Assembly (NCBI RefSeq): GCF_900683735.1
Contig: NZ_LR215979.1
Location: 3,038,001-3,102,000 of the forward strand
Direction of reading: 5' to 3'
DNA from: Fusobacterium ulcerans ATCC 49185
GTDB taxonomy: Bacteria > Fusobacteriota > Fusobacteriia > Fusobacteriales > Fusobacteriaceae
Length of the DNA stretch: 64,000 bases
Made by a program: the position numbers and the translations under genes. A model generated the notes under the pieces. That model had not been told where the DNA came from. It searched no databases and saw nothing but the letters and a program-made list of their open reading frames with translations. Of the stretch, positions 27,526 to 35,928 are shown piece after piece (positions within the stretch are counted from its first letter, which is position 1; the number at the start of each line of letters is the position of its first letter).

Positions 27526-27978
27526 TCAAATCACTAATTTTTTTTTCATTAAATATCTATGTATTCCTTTTCCATACTCATTCTCTTGATATTCCACTAT
27601 CTCATATCCAAGATGCTCATACATCTCAATAGCTATCTTATTTTCTGGGTCTACAGTTAATGATATAGCTTCATATCCTTTTTCTTTAAGGTACTTTTCA
27701 CTTTCATTCATTATTTTTTTTGCATTTCCCATATGTCTAAACTCTCTCAAAGTACATATACCATAAAGAAAAACTTCTTTTTTATCAAAGCACTGCATAT
27801 ATTCCACTATTGAAATTATTTTTTTTTCTTTTTCCAAAACAAATACTTTTCCATATCTAAGAAGAGCTTTCAATATCCAAAGATCTACTCCTCCTTTTCC
27901 TCCAAATGCTTCTTCTTCTAATTCTACTATTTCACTTATCAGAGGCAAATCTGCTCTATTCAATTCTTTTAAAATCAT
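27526..27978 (-). CDS. GNAT-family N-acetyltransferase (RimI-like)
   Basis: 150 residues. Motif A, which binds acetyl-CoA, is LREFRHMGNAKKIMNESEKYL; motif B is ISLTVDPENKIAIEMYEHLGY, followed by IVEYQENEYGKG and an end in HRYLMKK. The pattern resembles RimI-type protein acetyltransferases, but the acceptor is not predictable. It lies 21 bases after truA in the same direction. Its end is followed closely by the perR promoter. Confidence 0.8.
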   Translation of the reverse strand: MILKELNRADLPLISEIVELEEEAFGGKGGVDLWILKALLRYGKVFVLEKEKKIISIVEYMQCFDKKEVFLYGICTLREFRHMGNAKKIMNESEKYLKEKGYEAISLTVDPENKIAIEMYEHLGYEIVEYQENEYGKGIHRYLMKKKLVI

Positions 27979-27998
27979 TTTCTTCTCCTATCTGTCAA

Positions 27999-28727
27999 TC
28001 AATAATTGACTTCTGAAAGATAAAGACCATAAGGGTCTGCAACTTTTTTTATAAAATCCTTATTTGGATTTTTCAACATATCTCTCAAGCAATCTTCATT
28101 CTGGTTTCCAAAATATATATCTAATGCTGTTCCCATCATTATTCTTATTTGAGATTTCAAAAAGGAATTTCCTTTTATATCTATAATCAGTTTATTTTCT
28201 TTCTCTTCTCCTGTTATACTGTATATCTCTCGTATAGACGTTTTACTTCCACAATCACTGAGCCTAAAATTATTGAAATCATTAACTCCTATTAAAGGAC
28301 TCAGTATTCTTATAAATCTATTTTTATCCATTTTTTCATGAACCAATGTCACATATCTGCTTTCAAAAGGATTCTTTATCCAGCTTATTATATATCTGTA
28401 TGCTCTATTTTTTGCCATAAATCTAGAGTTAAACTCTATATCTACATCTTTCACTTCAAATACCTCTATATCCAAAGGCAATCCTTTATTAAGAGCATAT
28501 TTAAGTTTTTCTGTTGGTATGGGAGAGCTTGTAAGAAAATTAGATACTTGTTCTAACGCATGAACTCCTCTGTCTGTTCTCCCAGCAGATATCATATTTA
28601 CTTTTTCTCTTAAAACTATGTCTAAAAGTTTTTCTATTTCTCCCTGTACAGTTCTTTTTCCAGGCTGCCTTTGAAATCCATAGAACATACTTCCATCAAA
28701 TCTGTATCTGATTCTTATGTTTCTCAT
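27999..28727 (-). CDS. truA: tRNA pseudouridine(38-40) synthase TruA
   Basis: 242 residues from ATG 28727 (GGAGAAGAAAA upstream). The catalytic Asp lies in ISAGRTDRGVHALEQVSNF. RIRYRFDGSMFYGFQRQPG opens the protein, and KSQIRIMMGTALDIY is the C-terminal dimer motif. It modifies the anticodon stem-loop of many tRNAs. It lies immediately downstream of the tRNA cluster, with a terminator between. Confidence 0.95.
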   Translation of the reverse strand: MRNIRIRYRFDGSMFYGFQRQPGKRTVQGEIEKLLDIVLREKVNMISAGRTDRGVHALEQVSNFLTSSPIPTEKLKYALNKGLPLDIEVFEVKDVDIEFNSRFMAKNRAYRYIISWIKNPFESRYVTLVHEKMDKNRFIRILSPLIGVNDFNNFRLSDCGSKTSIREIYSITGEEKENKLIIDIKGNSFLKSQIRIMMGTALDIYFGNQNEDCLRDMLKNPNKDFIKKVADPYGLYLSEVNY

Positions 28728-28758
28728 TTTTCTTCTCCATATCTCAGTTTCAAAAAAT

Positions 28759-28788
28759 ATAAAAAAAGAGATCCTTTTAGAATCTCTT
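28759..28788 (-). terminator. terminator of the six-tRNA operon
   Basis: AAGAGATT pairs with GATCTCTT on the minus strand and is followed by TTTTTTATATTTTTT. It lies 11 bases past the tRNA-Leu CCA and upstream of the truA start. Confidence 0.8.
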
Positions 28789-28798
28789 ATCAGCAAAA

Positions 28799-28882
28799 TG
28801 GTGCGAAGAGAGAGACTTGAACTCTCACGTCTGGGACACTAGATCCTAAGTCTAGCGCGTCTGCCAATTCCGCCATCCTCGC
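28799..28882 (-). tRNA. tRNA-Leu (TAG)
   Basis: Acceptor GCGAGGA/TCTTCGC with encoded CCA, anticodon arm CTAGA-CTTAGGA-TCTAG, and a long class-II variable arm. It is last of the six-tRNA cluster. Confidence 0.95.
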
Positions 28883-28886
28883 ACGA

Positions 28887-28962
28887 TGGTGCGTCATACA
28901 AGATTTGAACTTGTGGCAACACGATTAAAAGTCGTGTGCTCTACCAGCTGAGCTAATGACGC
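28887..28962 (-). tRNA. tRNA-Lys (TTT)
   Basis: Acceptor GCGTCAT/ATGACGC, CCA encoded, anticodon arm CACGA-CTTTTAA-TCGTG. Confidence 0.96.
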
Positions 28963-28976
28963 ATATTAAATTTTAA

Positions 28977-29053
28977 TGGGGTGATCGACGAGGCTTGAAC
29001 TCGCGACAACCAGTGCCACAAACTGGCGCTCTACCAACTGAACTACGATCACC
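28977..29053 (-). tRNA. tRNA-His (GTG)
   Basis: Acceptor GTGATCG/CGATCAC with an encoded G-1 opposite C73, as expected for histidine tRNA. The anticodon arm is CCAGT-TTGTGGC-ACTGG and CCA is encoded. Confidence 0.96.
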
Positions 29054-29085
29054 ATATCTAAATCATAAATCTGTAATTTGGATAG

Positions 29086-29162
<77 letters not shown>

Positions 29163-29178
29163 ACTCAGTAGTCTTAAA

Positions 29179-29254
<76 letters not shown>

Positions 29255-29259
29255 ATAGA

Positions 29260-29336
29260 TGGTCGGAATAGCAAGATTCGAACTTGCGGCCCCCTGCTCC
29301 CAAGGCAGGTGCGCTACCGGACTGCGCTATATTCCG
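29260..29336 (-). tRNA. tRNA-Pro (TGG)
   Basis: Acceptor CGGAATA/TATTCCG, anticodon arm CCTGC-CTTGGGA-GCAGG, CCA encoded. It is first of the cluster, 25 bases after the -10. Confidence 0.96.
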
Positions 29337-29361
29337 AGGCCTTTCTTTCAAGACAAGAATG

Positions 29362-29390
29362 ATTATATCATTTATACAAAAACATGTCAA
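29362..29390 (-). promoter_or_regulatory. consensus promoter of the tRNA cluster
   Basis: Perfect TTGACA (29385-29390), a 17-base spacer and perfect TATAAT (29362-29367), as expected for a highly expressed stable-RNA operon. Confidence 0.92.
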
Positions 29391-29474
29391 CACTTTTTTC
29401 AAAATATTTCAAAAAAAAATTTTAAATCATTTCAAAGAATTGTAGAACCTTTATAAAACCTAGGAAATTTGGGA

Positions 29475-29503
29475 TTGTATTTTATTAAAATTAATAATAT
29501 AAT
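29475..29503 (+). promoter_or_regulatory. promoter of the OmpA-like lipoprotein gene
   Basis: TTGTAT (29475-29480), a 17-base spacer and TATAAT (29498-29503). It gives a leader of about 110 bases without a visible ORF. Confidence 0.65.
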
Positions 29504-29622
29504 ATTAAATATATAAAGGAATTTATTCCTACTTCTCGAAAATTACACTAATAACAGAGAAAAAATTTATTGATTTTTATTTAAAATTGATAAATTACTT
29601 TTTATCATAAGGAGGATTTAAT

Positions 29623-30276
29623 ATGAATACAAGAAAAGCTATGTCTAGTCTTTTACTAGCTTTAATAATTACTGGATGTACATCTTCACCTTTTTTAGAT
29701 GAAACTGGTTCTGTAAGTGGTAAAACTAAAGGAACTGCTGGTGGAGCAGCAGCAGGAGCTTTAATAGGACAGCTTATAGGTAAAGATACAAAAGGAACTC
29801 TCATAGGTGCTGGTGTTGGTGCCCTTGCAGGATTAGGATGGGGAGCATACAGAGATCGTCAAGAGCAAGAACTTAGAGAGCGTTTAAAAAATACAGAAGT
29901 ACAAGTAAGCCAAAATGGAGATAATCTAAATCTAAATCTTCCTGGAGGAGTTACTTTTGCTACTGATAGTTCTAATATAGTTTCTAGTTTCTATGGTCCA
30001 TTAAATTCTATAGCCACTGTACTTGTTCAATATCCTGAAACTAGAATCATAGTTAATGGTTATACTGATAATGTAGGAAGTGCAAGCTACAATGTAAGTT
30101 TATCAGAAAGAAGAGCTGCAAGTGTTAGAAACTATCTTATTCAACAAGGTGTTTCTGCTAGAAGAATATCTTATGTAGGATATGGAATGGATAATCCTAG
30201 AGCTACTAACAGTACTGCTGCTGGAAGAGCTGAAAACAGAAGAGTAGAGCTAGAAATATTGCCTATGAACAATTAA
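29623..30276 (+). CDS. OmpA-family lipoprotein with glycine-zipper (YiaD-like)
   Basis: 217 residues. The signal peptide ends in the lipobox IITGC, with Cys19 as lipidated residue. A glycine-zipper segment (GTAGGAAAGALIGQLIG, then GTLIGAGVGALAGLGWG) could insert in or lie on the outer membrane. The C-terminal OmpA domain (about 105-215) has the peptidoglycan-binding NGYTDNVGSASYNVSLSERR and GRAENRRVELEI. It probably anchors the outer membrane to the cell wall. AAGGAGGATTTAAT precedes the ATG. Monocistronic. Confidence 0.93.
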   Translation: MNTRKAMSSLLLALIITGCTSSPFLDETGSVSGKTKGTAGGAAAGALIGQLIGKDTKGTLIGAGVGALAGLGWGAYRDRQEQELRERLKNTEVQVSQNGDNLNLNLPGGVTFATDSSNIVSSFYGPLNSIATVLVQYPETRIIVNGYTDNVGSASYNVSLSERRAASVRNYLIQQGVSARRISYVGYGMDNPRATNSTAAGRAENRRVELEILPMNN

Positions 30277-30295
30277 TATTCATCTTCATAATTAA

Positions 30296-30324
30296 GAGGG
30301 CATGAGAATTCATGCTCTTTTTTT
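30296..30324 (+). terminator. terminator of the OmpA-like lipoprotein gene
   Basis: GAGGGCATGA pairs with TCATGCTC, followed by T7. Confidence 0.8.
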
Positions 30325-30416
30325 ATTAATTATTTTTCTGTTTTAAGACTACTTTTTTGTTTTTTAAACATTTTATTTTCATTTTATATTTTTTTAGAAA
30401 TATTTTTTCGATTTTC

Positions 30417-30445
30417 TTGACACCTTTATTTGATAATGATATGAT
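30417..30445 (+). promoter_or_regulatory. promoter of the 2-hydroxyacid dehydrogenase gene
   Basis: Perfect TTGACA (30417-30422), a 17-base spacer and TATGAT (30440-30445). Confidence 0.85.
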
Positions 30446-30477
30446 GTAAAAATCAAAGTACAAGGGGGATACTTTTT

Positions 30478-31437
30478 ATGGTCAATACAAGAAAAATAGG
30501 AATTATAGGAGCTGGACATGTTGGAAGCCATTGTGCTTTTTCTATGATATTACAAGGTATATGTGATGATATAACTTTTGTAGATGTAAATAAAGAAAAG
30601 GCTGTATCTCAAGCTTTAGACTGTATGGATACTCTTGCTTTTCTGCCACATAAAGTAGTTATAAAAAGTGGTGAAATAAAAGATTTAGGTGACAAAGATA
30701 TCATAATAATATGTGTAGGTACCATTGACAATGTATCAAAAGATCGCCTTTGTGAACTTGATCATTCTTTAAAAATAATAAAATCTTTTGTTCCCGAAAT
30801 AATGAAAACTGGATTTAAAGGTCATTTTATAGTTATAACAAACCCTGTGGATATAATCACATACTATGTACAACAGCTTTCAGGACTTCCATATAATAAA
30901 GTAATAGGAACTGGGACTGGTCTTGATTCTGCAAGACTTCGTAGAATATTAAGTGTTGAAACTGGAATAGATGCAAAATCGATCCAAGCATATATGCTTG
31001 GAGAGCATGGAGATTCTCAAGTAGCAGCATTTTCATGCACTACTATAAATGGAAAATATCTTCCTGAACTTATAACAGAAAAACCAAAAAAATTTAATAA
31101 GATAGATTTTGAAGCAATTGAAAAGAAAACAGCAGAAACTGGATGGGATATTCTTTGTGGTAAGGGCAGTACTGAATTTGGAATCGCTTGCACATGCAGT
31201 GATATGATAAGAGCTATCTTTCATGATGAAAAAAAAGTTATGCCTTGCAGTGCCTTTCTTCAAGGAGAATATGGAGCTTCTGGTATATACGCTGGTGTTC
31301 CAGCTGTTATTGGAAAAGAAGGTATAGAATATATAATTGAGCTTCCATTAAACGAAATAGAAAAGAAAAAACTCTCTAATGCTTTTGAAATTATTAAACA
31401 TCATGTGGAAATAGGTAAAGAAGCAATTGAAGATTAA
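30478..31437 (+). CDS. L-2-hydroxyacid dehydrogenase of the LDH/MDH family (L-HicDH-like)
   Basis: 319 residues. NAD site IGIIGAGHVGSHCAF, TNPVDIITYYVQQ, the substrate-binding Arg in GTGTGLDSARLRR, and the catalytic His in GEHGDSQ. The residues after the coenzyme fold that set specificity read TIDNVSKDRLCEL. This aligns far better, as I remember it, with L-2-hydroxyisocaproate dehydrogenases (QDNPTGDRFAEL) than with lactate dehydrogenases (the Gln/Pro/Gly-Glu-Thr loop). It may therefore reduce branched-chain or aromatic 2-oxo acids from amino-acid fermentation rather than, or besides, pyruvate. Monocistronic with strong promoter and terminator. Confidence 0.88.
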   Translation: MVNTRKIGIIGAGHVGSHCAFSMILQGICDDITFVDVNKEKAVSQALDCMDTLAFLPHKVVIKSGEIKDLGDKDIIIICVGTIDNVSKDRLCELDHSLKIIKSFVPEIMKTGFKGHFIVITNPVDIITYYVQQLSGLPYNKVIGTGTGLDSARLRRILSVETGIDAKSIQAYMLGEHGDSQVAAFSCTTINGKYLPELITEKPKKFNKIDFEAIEKKTAETGWDILCGKGSTEFGIACTCSDMIRAIFHDEKKVMPCSAFLQGEYGASGIYAGVPAVIGKEGIEYIIELPLNEIEKKKLSNAFEIIKHHVEIGKEAIED

Positions 31438-31453
31438 TAAATATCTACACCTA

Positions 31454-31492
31454 AAAAAGATGACATAATTTAAAAATATGTCATCTTTTTTT
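31454..31492. terminator. bidirectional terminator
   Basis: AAAGATGACATA pairs with TATGTCATCTTT and is flanked by A and T runs, between convergent genes. Confidence 0.85.
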
Positions 31493-31498
31493 ATACAT

Positions 31499-32344
31499 TT
31501 ATTTTTCAAATTCTGTTCTATATTTTTTTAAAAACTTTTCTCCATCTATAAACCCTTGCCGATATGCTACAAGAAGCTTATCTTTATTTTTTTCAAATCT
31601 GTCTATTATAAGAGGTTTTTCTGGAGCTATTACCCAGGCTTTTCCCTCTTTTTCTAATTTTACTATTTCTTTTTGATTTTCTCTATATACTATATGGTGT
31701 TTTTTTAATAGTTCTGCCATTGCTGGATATTTTCTCATTACCAAAGAGCAGAAAGTTTGAAATTTTATAGCAGGTTTTATAAATTTTCTATGACGTGTAA
31801 GCACAACAATAAGTTTATCACATCCATCTTTCAAAGCCTCATTTACTGGTATAGGACTTGATGTTCCTCCATCAAGATATTTCTTCCCTTTATATTCTAC
31901 AACAGGAGCTACAAGAGGAATAGAAGCTGAAGCTTTTAGCACTGTACTTCCATCTCTCAAAGAATCTTTTCCATAAAACTCTGCTTTTCCTGTTTCAACA
32001 TTTGTCACTCCAACTTTAAAGTCACAAGGATTTGCAAAAAAAGCATCATAATCAAAGGGATCTATAGTTTTAGGAAGCTCATCATATAAAAAATCCATTC
32101 CAAAAAGTGAGCCTTTTGTCAATAAATTATAAAAGCTTAAATATCTCTTATCATTTATATACTCAGTATTTGTACGAAGTGCTCTCCCTTTTTGCCCTGA
32201 TATGTATGATACCCCATTTGAAGCTCCTGCTGAAACACCAATTAAGTAATGTGGCATAAAACTATGTTTAGTAAAGGCATCCAATACTCCAACTGTATAT
32301 ACCCCTCTCATCCCACCACCTTCTAATACTAAGCCTGTTTTCAT
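31499..32344 (-). CDS. patatin-like phospholipase (YjjU/RssA group)
   Basis: 281 residues. Oxyanion-hole motif LEGGGMRGVYTVGVLDAF, nucleophile Ser in IGVSAGASNGVSY, and catalytic Asp in YLDGGTSSPIPV complete the Ser-Asp dyad. Family members hydrolyse acyl esters of lipids. No signal peptide or membrane domain is visible, so it is likely cytoplasmic or membrane-associated. It starts at ATG 32344 with an AAGGTGGG ribosome site. It has no clear operon partners. Confidence 0.92.
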   Translation of the reverse strand: MKTGLVLEGGGMRGVYTVGVLDAFTKHSFMPHYLIGVSAGASNGVSYISGQKGRALRTNTEYINDKRYLSFYNLLTKGSLFGMDFLYDELPKTIDPFDYDAFFANPCDFKVGVTNVETGKAEFYGKDSLRDGSTVLKASASIPLVAPVVEYKGKKYLDGGTSSPIPVNEALKDGCDKLIVVLTRHRKFIKPAIKFQTFCSLVMRKYPAMAELLKKHHIVYRENQKEIVKLEKEGKAWVIAPEKPLIIDRFEKNKDKLLVAYRQGFIDGEKFLKKYRTEFEK

Positions 32345-32460
32345 AATATCCCACCTTTATATAAGTATTTATAATTTATTTTACTTTATTTTTTGCAAAT
32401 TTCCTATAAGAAAATAAGCATAATTCCATTTTGATTAAAATTACTATGCTTATTTTAAAT

Positions 32461-32497
32461 AAAAAAGACCAGTTTTTATATAAAAAATCTGATCTTT
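32461..32497 (-). terminator. terminator of dacB
   Basis: AGATCAGATTTTTTATA pairs imperfectly with TATAAAAACTGGTCT, followed by TTTTTTATTT on the minus strand. Confidence 0.65.
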
Positions 32498-32519
32498 CTA
32501 TTTCAATATTATTTTTTAT

Positions 32520-33947
32520 TTAAAACAAACCATTTAATAATTTTTCCATTTCATTCCTTAAATCTGTACGATCTCCATTCCAGTGGTTTACTATTAAAGC
32601 AAAAACGTATCTCTTCCCATCCTTCTCTAAATATCCTGCATATGACTGAATTCCACTCATACTTCCACTTTTAACTCTCGCATTCCCACTTAATGGTGTT
32701 TCTTTGAGAAATTTTGCCACTGTTCCATCTTGACCTGCTATTGGCAGTAATTCTTCAAACTTAAGTTCTCTTTTTTCATCCATATAAACAAGAATATCAG
32801 TCAATAATTTTGCTGAAAGTGTATCTCCACGTGAAAGTCCACTTCCATCTTTCATAGTTAAAGAATCTACATCCAATCCTTTCTCCTTCCAAAACTCCAC
32901 AACATTTACTCCTTCAACTTTCTCTAAAAGCTGAAATAAATGTTCAGCATAGTGGTTATCACTTCTAGTTAGCAATACTTTTATAATCTCAGAAACAGGA
33001 GCTGATTCAGTTACAGCTAATATCACTGGATTTTTAGGTCTTTTTGCTGTAACTCTAGCAGTAGTTACTTTTCCCTTAAATTTTATTCCATTCTTTCTCA
33101 TATAGTCAGAAAAATATTGTCCAAGAAAAAAGCCAGGATCAGGTATATCACTTTTAATAGTAAGTTCTGCTCTATTTTCTGGTACTATTCCATAGAATCC
33201 TCTTCTATTTTCAAAAGGCACTCCTCTTACATAAATATCTCTTTTCCCATCTGGTGATACAACAGCCTGATTGTCAAAAGTTAAATCTTTCATTTCAGGT
33301 TTAGTTCCAATAATTTTAGGAGTAGTTCCTGGTCCTCCTGAACTTAAATATAGAGTGTATATATTATCAAAAATACTTATTCCATAAGTTCCTGGTGCAT
33401 AGTCAGTTCCCATGTCTTCCCAAAGCCATTTTCCAGGTATCCCATCATATCCAAAGAGATCATCTAAAACTATAATATCTCCATTTACAGAAGTTATTCT
33501 AGCTTTTTTCATCTCTTTAACCCAATCTGCCAAAAAAGCTTCTGGAGCTGCTGAAATTCCATCAGAACCCAAAGTTGGATCTCCTCCACCTTGAATATAT
33601 AAATCACCTTTTAATAACCCAGCTTTATCAATTTTTCCTTCATACATAAGCTTAGTTTCAAAAGTCTTATCTCCTCCCATAACTTCAAGAGCTGCTGCTG
33701 AAGTTACTATCTTCATAACTGAAGCAGGAACTAATGCACTTTTTTCTCTGTGAGCTGCCACAACTTTTCCCGTTTTTAAATCAACTGCATAAAAACTTAA
33801 ATCTCCATGTTCAACAATTTCAGCTCCTACAAACTCTTTTACAGCTTTTGGCTGACTAGATAATTCTCCAGATGACACAGGTAATTTTGTACAACTACTT
33901 AGAAAAATTCCTAAAAGAACAATCCATAAACAAACTCTTTTTTTCAT
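32520..33947 (-). CDS. dacB: D-alanyl-D-alanine carboxypeptidase/endopeptidase, PBP4 (S13) family, lipoprotein
   Basis: 475 residues. The signal peptide ends in LSSC with lipidated Cys19. Penicillin-binding motifs are Ser76 in the SVMK tetrad (LVPASVMKIVTSAA), SDN in TRSDNHYAEHL, and KSGSMSG near the C-terminus. GGGDPTLGS is the usual PBP4 insert. It trims pentapeptides and cuts cross-links in peptidoglycan, here probably tethered to a membrane facing the periplasm. Monocistronic. Confidence 0.93.
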   Translation of the reverse strand: MKKRVCLWIVLLGIFLSSCTKLPVSSGELSSQPKAVKEFVGAEIVEHGDLSFYAVDLKTGKVVAAHREKSALVPASVMKIVTSAAALEVMGGDKTFETKLMYEGKIDKAGLLKGDLYIQGGGDPTLGSDGISAAPEAFLADWVKEMKKARITSVNGDIIVLDDLFGYDGIPGKWLWEDMGTDYAPGTYGISIFDNIYTLYLSSGGPGTTPKIIGTKPEMKDLTFDNQAVVSPDGKRDIYVRGVPFENRRGFYGIVPENRAELTIKSDIPDPGFFLGQYFSDYMRKNGIKFKGKVTTARVTAKRPKNPVILAVTESAPVSEIIKVLLTRSDNHYAEHLFQLLEKVEGVNVVEFWKEKGLDVDSLTMKDGSGLSRGDTLSAKLLTDILVYMDEKRELKFEELLPIAGQDGTVAKFLKETPLSGNARVKSGSMSGIQSYAGYLEKDGKRYVFALIVNHWNGDRTDLRNEMEKLLNGLF

Positions 33948-34174
33948 AAAAACACCTCTTTTTTAACATATTTACACTTCTTTATATACTTCACTCTTTT
34001 CTAAATGACAAATATTTCTTTTCTATATATTCAATAATGTTTCTATATATCATTATAAAAAAATTTATAATATATATAATAGTTATCTTTATTTATTCTA
34101 AAACTTCTATATACTTAATAAAGAAGTTCAATATTTTAAAATTATATTTCTATGAAAATTATTCGTAATATAAC

Positions 34175-34206
34175 AAAGAGGTTCAAATTAAAAATTTGAA
34201 CCTCTT
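34175..34206 (-). terminator. hairpin after the FMN-binding protein gene
   Basis: AAGAGGTTCAAATT pairs perfectly with AATTTGAACCTCTT over a 4-base loop. The T tract is poor (TTTG), but position after the stop fits a terminator. Confidence 0.7.
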
Positions 34207-34224
34207 CTAAATAATATTAAATTC

Positions 34225-34590
34225 TTATTTTATTTTTGAACAAGCATTTTTCATTGCATCAATAAATCCTTCTGAAGTATAAGTAGCCCCTGCAACAGTA
34301 TCCAGTGACTCTATATCTTGAGTAGATTTAATTGTAGCTATTAAGCTTTCCACAGCAGGTCCTGCAATAGCTTCTGTATCTCCATGAGTACATACTATTT
34401 CAGTTATTCTAAGTTCTCCCTTACTATTTTTCTTAGCCAATATTTCAACTTTTACCTCACTGTCAAATCCTTCAGCAGTCCCTACATATTTTTTAGGTCC
34501 TTGAGATTTTTCAACAAAGATACAAGCCAATCCCACTACTATAAATCCTATCACACAATACTTTCTAATCTTTTCTACTTTGCTTTCCAT
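34225..34590 (-). CDS. FMN-binding-domain protein, membrane-anchored
   Basis: 121 residues from ATG 34590 (GAGGGGGATAAG upstream). There is one N-terminal membrane helix (CVIGFIVVGLACIFV). A small FMN_bind domain (about residues 35-121) ends in the flavinylation motif DTVAGATYTSEGF, where the Thr of the AT(Y)TS context is the attachment site in RnfG/NqrC-type proteins modified by ApbE. It is probably a periplasm-facing electron carrier. It stands alone and its partner is unknown. Confidence 0.85.
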   Translation of the reverse strand: MESKVEKIRKYCVIGFIVVGLACIFVEKSQGPKKYVGTAEGFDSEVKVEILAKKNSKGELRITEIVCTHGDTEAIAGPAVESLIATIKSTQDIESLDTVAGATYTSEGFIDAMKNACSKIK

Positions 34591-34792
34591 CTTATCCCCC
34601 TCATCAATAATTTTTTTATTTTTCAACCTATCACTTTATTTTAATTTTTTAATGTCCTGTATATTTTAAATTAATTATCATTTTTTTTCAATATTTTTTT
34701 GAATTTTTTCCTTTAATAATTGAATTATAGATATACTATATAAAAAATATTCACTTTATACTACTATTTTTTTAAAAAAATAATAATATCTA

Positions 34793-34866
34793 CAAAAAAG
34801 AAAAATCCCTTCTTCTTTGGAGGGATTTTCTTTTACCTATATATTAAAACATCTTGGGGAAAGATT
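34793..34866 (-). ncRNA. candidate small RNA, copy 1 of a duplicated intergenic element
   Basis: An 89-base core (34794-34882) is identical to 35797-35885. On the minus strand it offers a promoter-like upstream region with two TTCACA boxes (34892-34897 and 34903-34908, 11 bases apart), an AT-rich -10 zone, a short hairpin ATCTT-TCCCC-AAGAT (34851-34865), a U/A-rich linker, and a terminator AAAATCCC/GGGATTTT with T6. The C-rich loop could pair with GGGG-type ribosome sites. It might instead serve only as a terminator for the HxlR gene. Transcription is inferred, not seen. Confidence 0.4.
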
Positions 34867-34912
34867 TTATATTTTTAATATATCAAGTTTCTGTGAAAAT
34901 TTTGTGAAATTT

Positions 34913-35236
34913 CTAGCAATTATTTTTCTTATATTCCTCTCCCCACATAAACATGGAGTTTAATACCCTTTTTAAACTATACCCAGTATCTGTCAAAGTA
35001 TATTCTACTTTAGGTGGAACTTCAGCAAAAACTTTTCTTTCCAGCAATCCATCATCTTCCATAGCCCTTAAATTTTGTGTAAGAACTTTCTGTGTTATTG
35101 CTCCAATAGATTTTTTTAATTCTCCAAATCTTTTAGTTCCTTCCATAAGTTCTCTCAAAATTAATATTTTCCATTTATTTCCTATAAGTTCCATAGTTAT
35201 TTCCACAGGACATGGTGGCAGCTCTCTTTTTTTCAT
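34913..35236 (-). CDS. HxlR-family transcriptional regulator
   Basis: 107 residues with a winged helix. Signature CPVEITMELIGNKWKILILR, then RFGELKKSIGAITQKVLTQN and LRAMEDDGLLERKVF. It keeps the N-terminal Cys (LPPCPVE) that many HxlR proteins use to sense thiol-reactive or oxidising compounds. It is divergent from the flavin-oxidase-like gene at 35383 and probably controls it across the 146-base shared promoter region. Confidence 0.92.
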   Translation of the reverse strand: MKKRELPPCPVEITMELIGNKWKILILRELMEGTKRFGELKKSIGAITQKVLTQNLRAMEDDGLLERKVFAEVPPKVEYTLTDTGYSLKRVLNSMFMWGEEYKKNNC

Positions 35237-35382
35237 TTTTCTCTCCTCTCAAATTACTGTTTTTTCATAATAGTATCTTTTTAGCTCTTATATAACTTTA
35301 AAGTGCTTACTTTACAAAATATATCTATATGTTTATTATATACATAGGGAAATAAAATTACAAGTTATCAAGGAGGAAAATT

Positions 35383-35787
35383 ATGAATGAAGTATTAAAC
35401 TTTTTAAAAAGTAATCCTGTGCAATTTTTTGCTACTGTAGGTTTAGACAATAAACCAAAAGTTCGTCCATTCCAATTTATGTTGGAAAAAGATGGAAAGC
35501 TGTTTTTCTGTACTTCAAATGAAAAAGAAGTTTATAAAGAGATAAAAAATAATTCATATGTAGAATTATGTTCATCTACTCCAGAAGCATTATGGATGAG
35601 GCTTCATGGAAAAGTTATTTTTGAAAATAATGCAGATATAAAATCAAAAATATTAGAAATTAATCCACTTGTTAAATCAATTTATCAAACTCCTGATAAT
35701 CCTACTTTTGAAATCTTTTATTTAGAGGGAGCAGAGGCAGTATTTTATGATTTCTCTGGAAATCCACCTAAAAAATATTCTTTATAG
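35383..35787 (+). CDS. pyridoxamine 5'-phosphate oxidase-like flavoprotein
   Basis: 134 residues forming the split-barrel FMN fold: VQFFATVGLDNKPKVRPFQF, DGKLFFCTSNEKEVYKEI, YVELCSS and ALWMRLHGKVIF. The family includes NimA-type nitroreductases and F420/FMN-binding detoxification proteins. The divergent HxlR regulator suggests induction by a toxic or oxidised small molecule. AAGGAGGAAAATT precedes the ATG. It is followed immediately by the second copy of the repeated element. Confidence 0.85.
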   Translation: MNEVLNFLKSNPVQFFATVGLDNKPKVRPFQFMLEKDGKLFFCTSNEKEVYKEIKNNSYVELCSSTPEALWMRLHGKVIFENNADIKSKILEINPLVKSIYQTPDNPTFEIFYLEGAEAVFYDFSGNPPKKYSL

Positions 35788-35795
35788 TAAGTTTC

Positions 35796-35869
35796 AAAAA
35801 AAGAAAAATCCCTTCTTCTTTGGAGGGATTTTCTTTTACCTATATATTAAAACATCTTGGGGAAAGATT
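35796..35869 (-). ncRNA. candidate small RNA, copy 2 of a duplicated intergenic element
   Basis: The 89-base core 35797-35885 is identical to copy 1. The two TTCACA boxes recur at 35895-35900 and 35906-35911 with the same 11-base spacing, although the bases between and around them differ. The hairpin ATCTT-TCCCC-AAGAT is at 35854-35868. The hairpin at 35803-35833 can also terminate the plus-strand flavoprotein gene. Both copies lie directly downstream of a minus-strand gene (HxlR, EamA). Confidence 0.4.
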
Positions 35870-35928
35870 TTATATTTTTAATATACCAAGAGCTTGTGAA
35901 ATTACTGTGAACTTTACAGTACATTTTT

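Noticed and set aside
34794-35885. The duplicated 89-base element as an insertion sequence or attachment-site pair
   Set aside because: No transposase, no inverted ends and no target duplication. The intervening genes are an ordinary regulator/oxidoreductase pair; a paired RNA/terminator element fits better.
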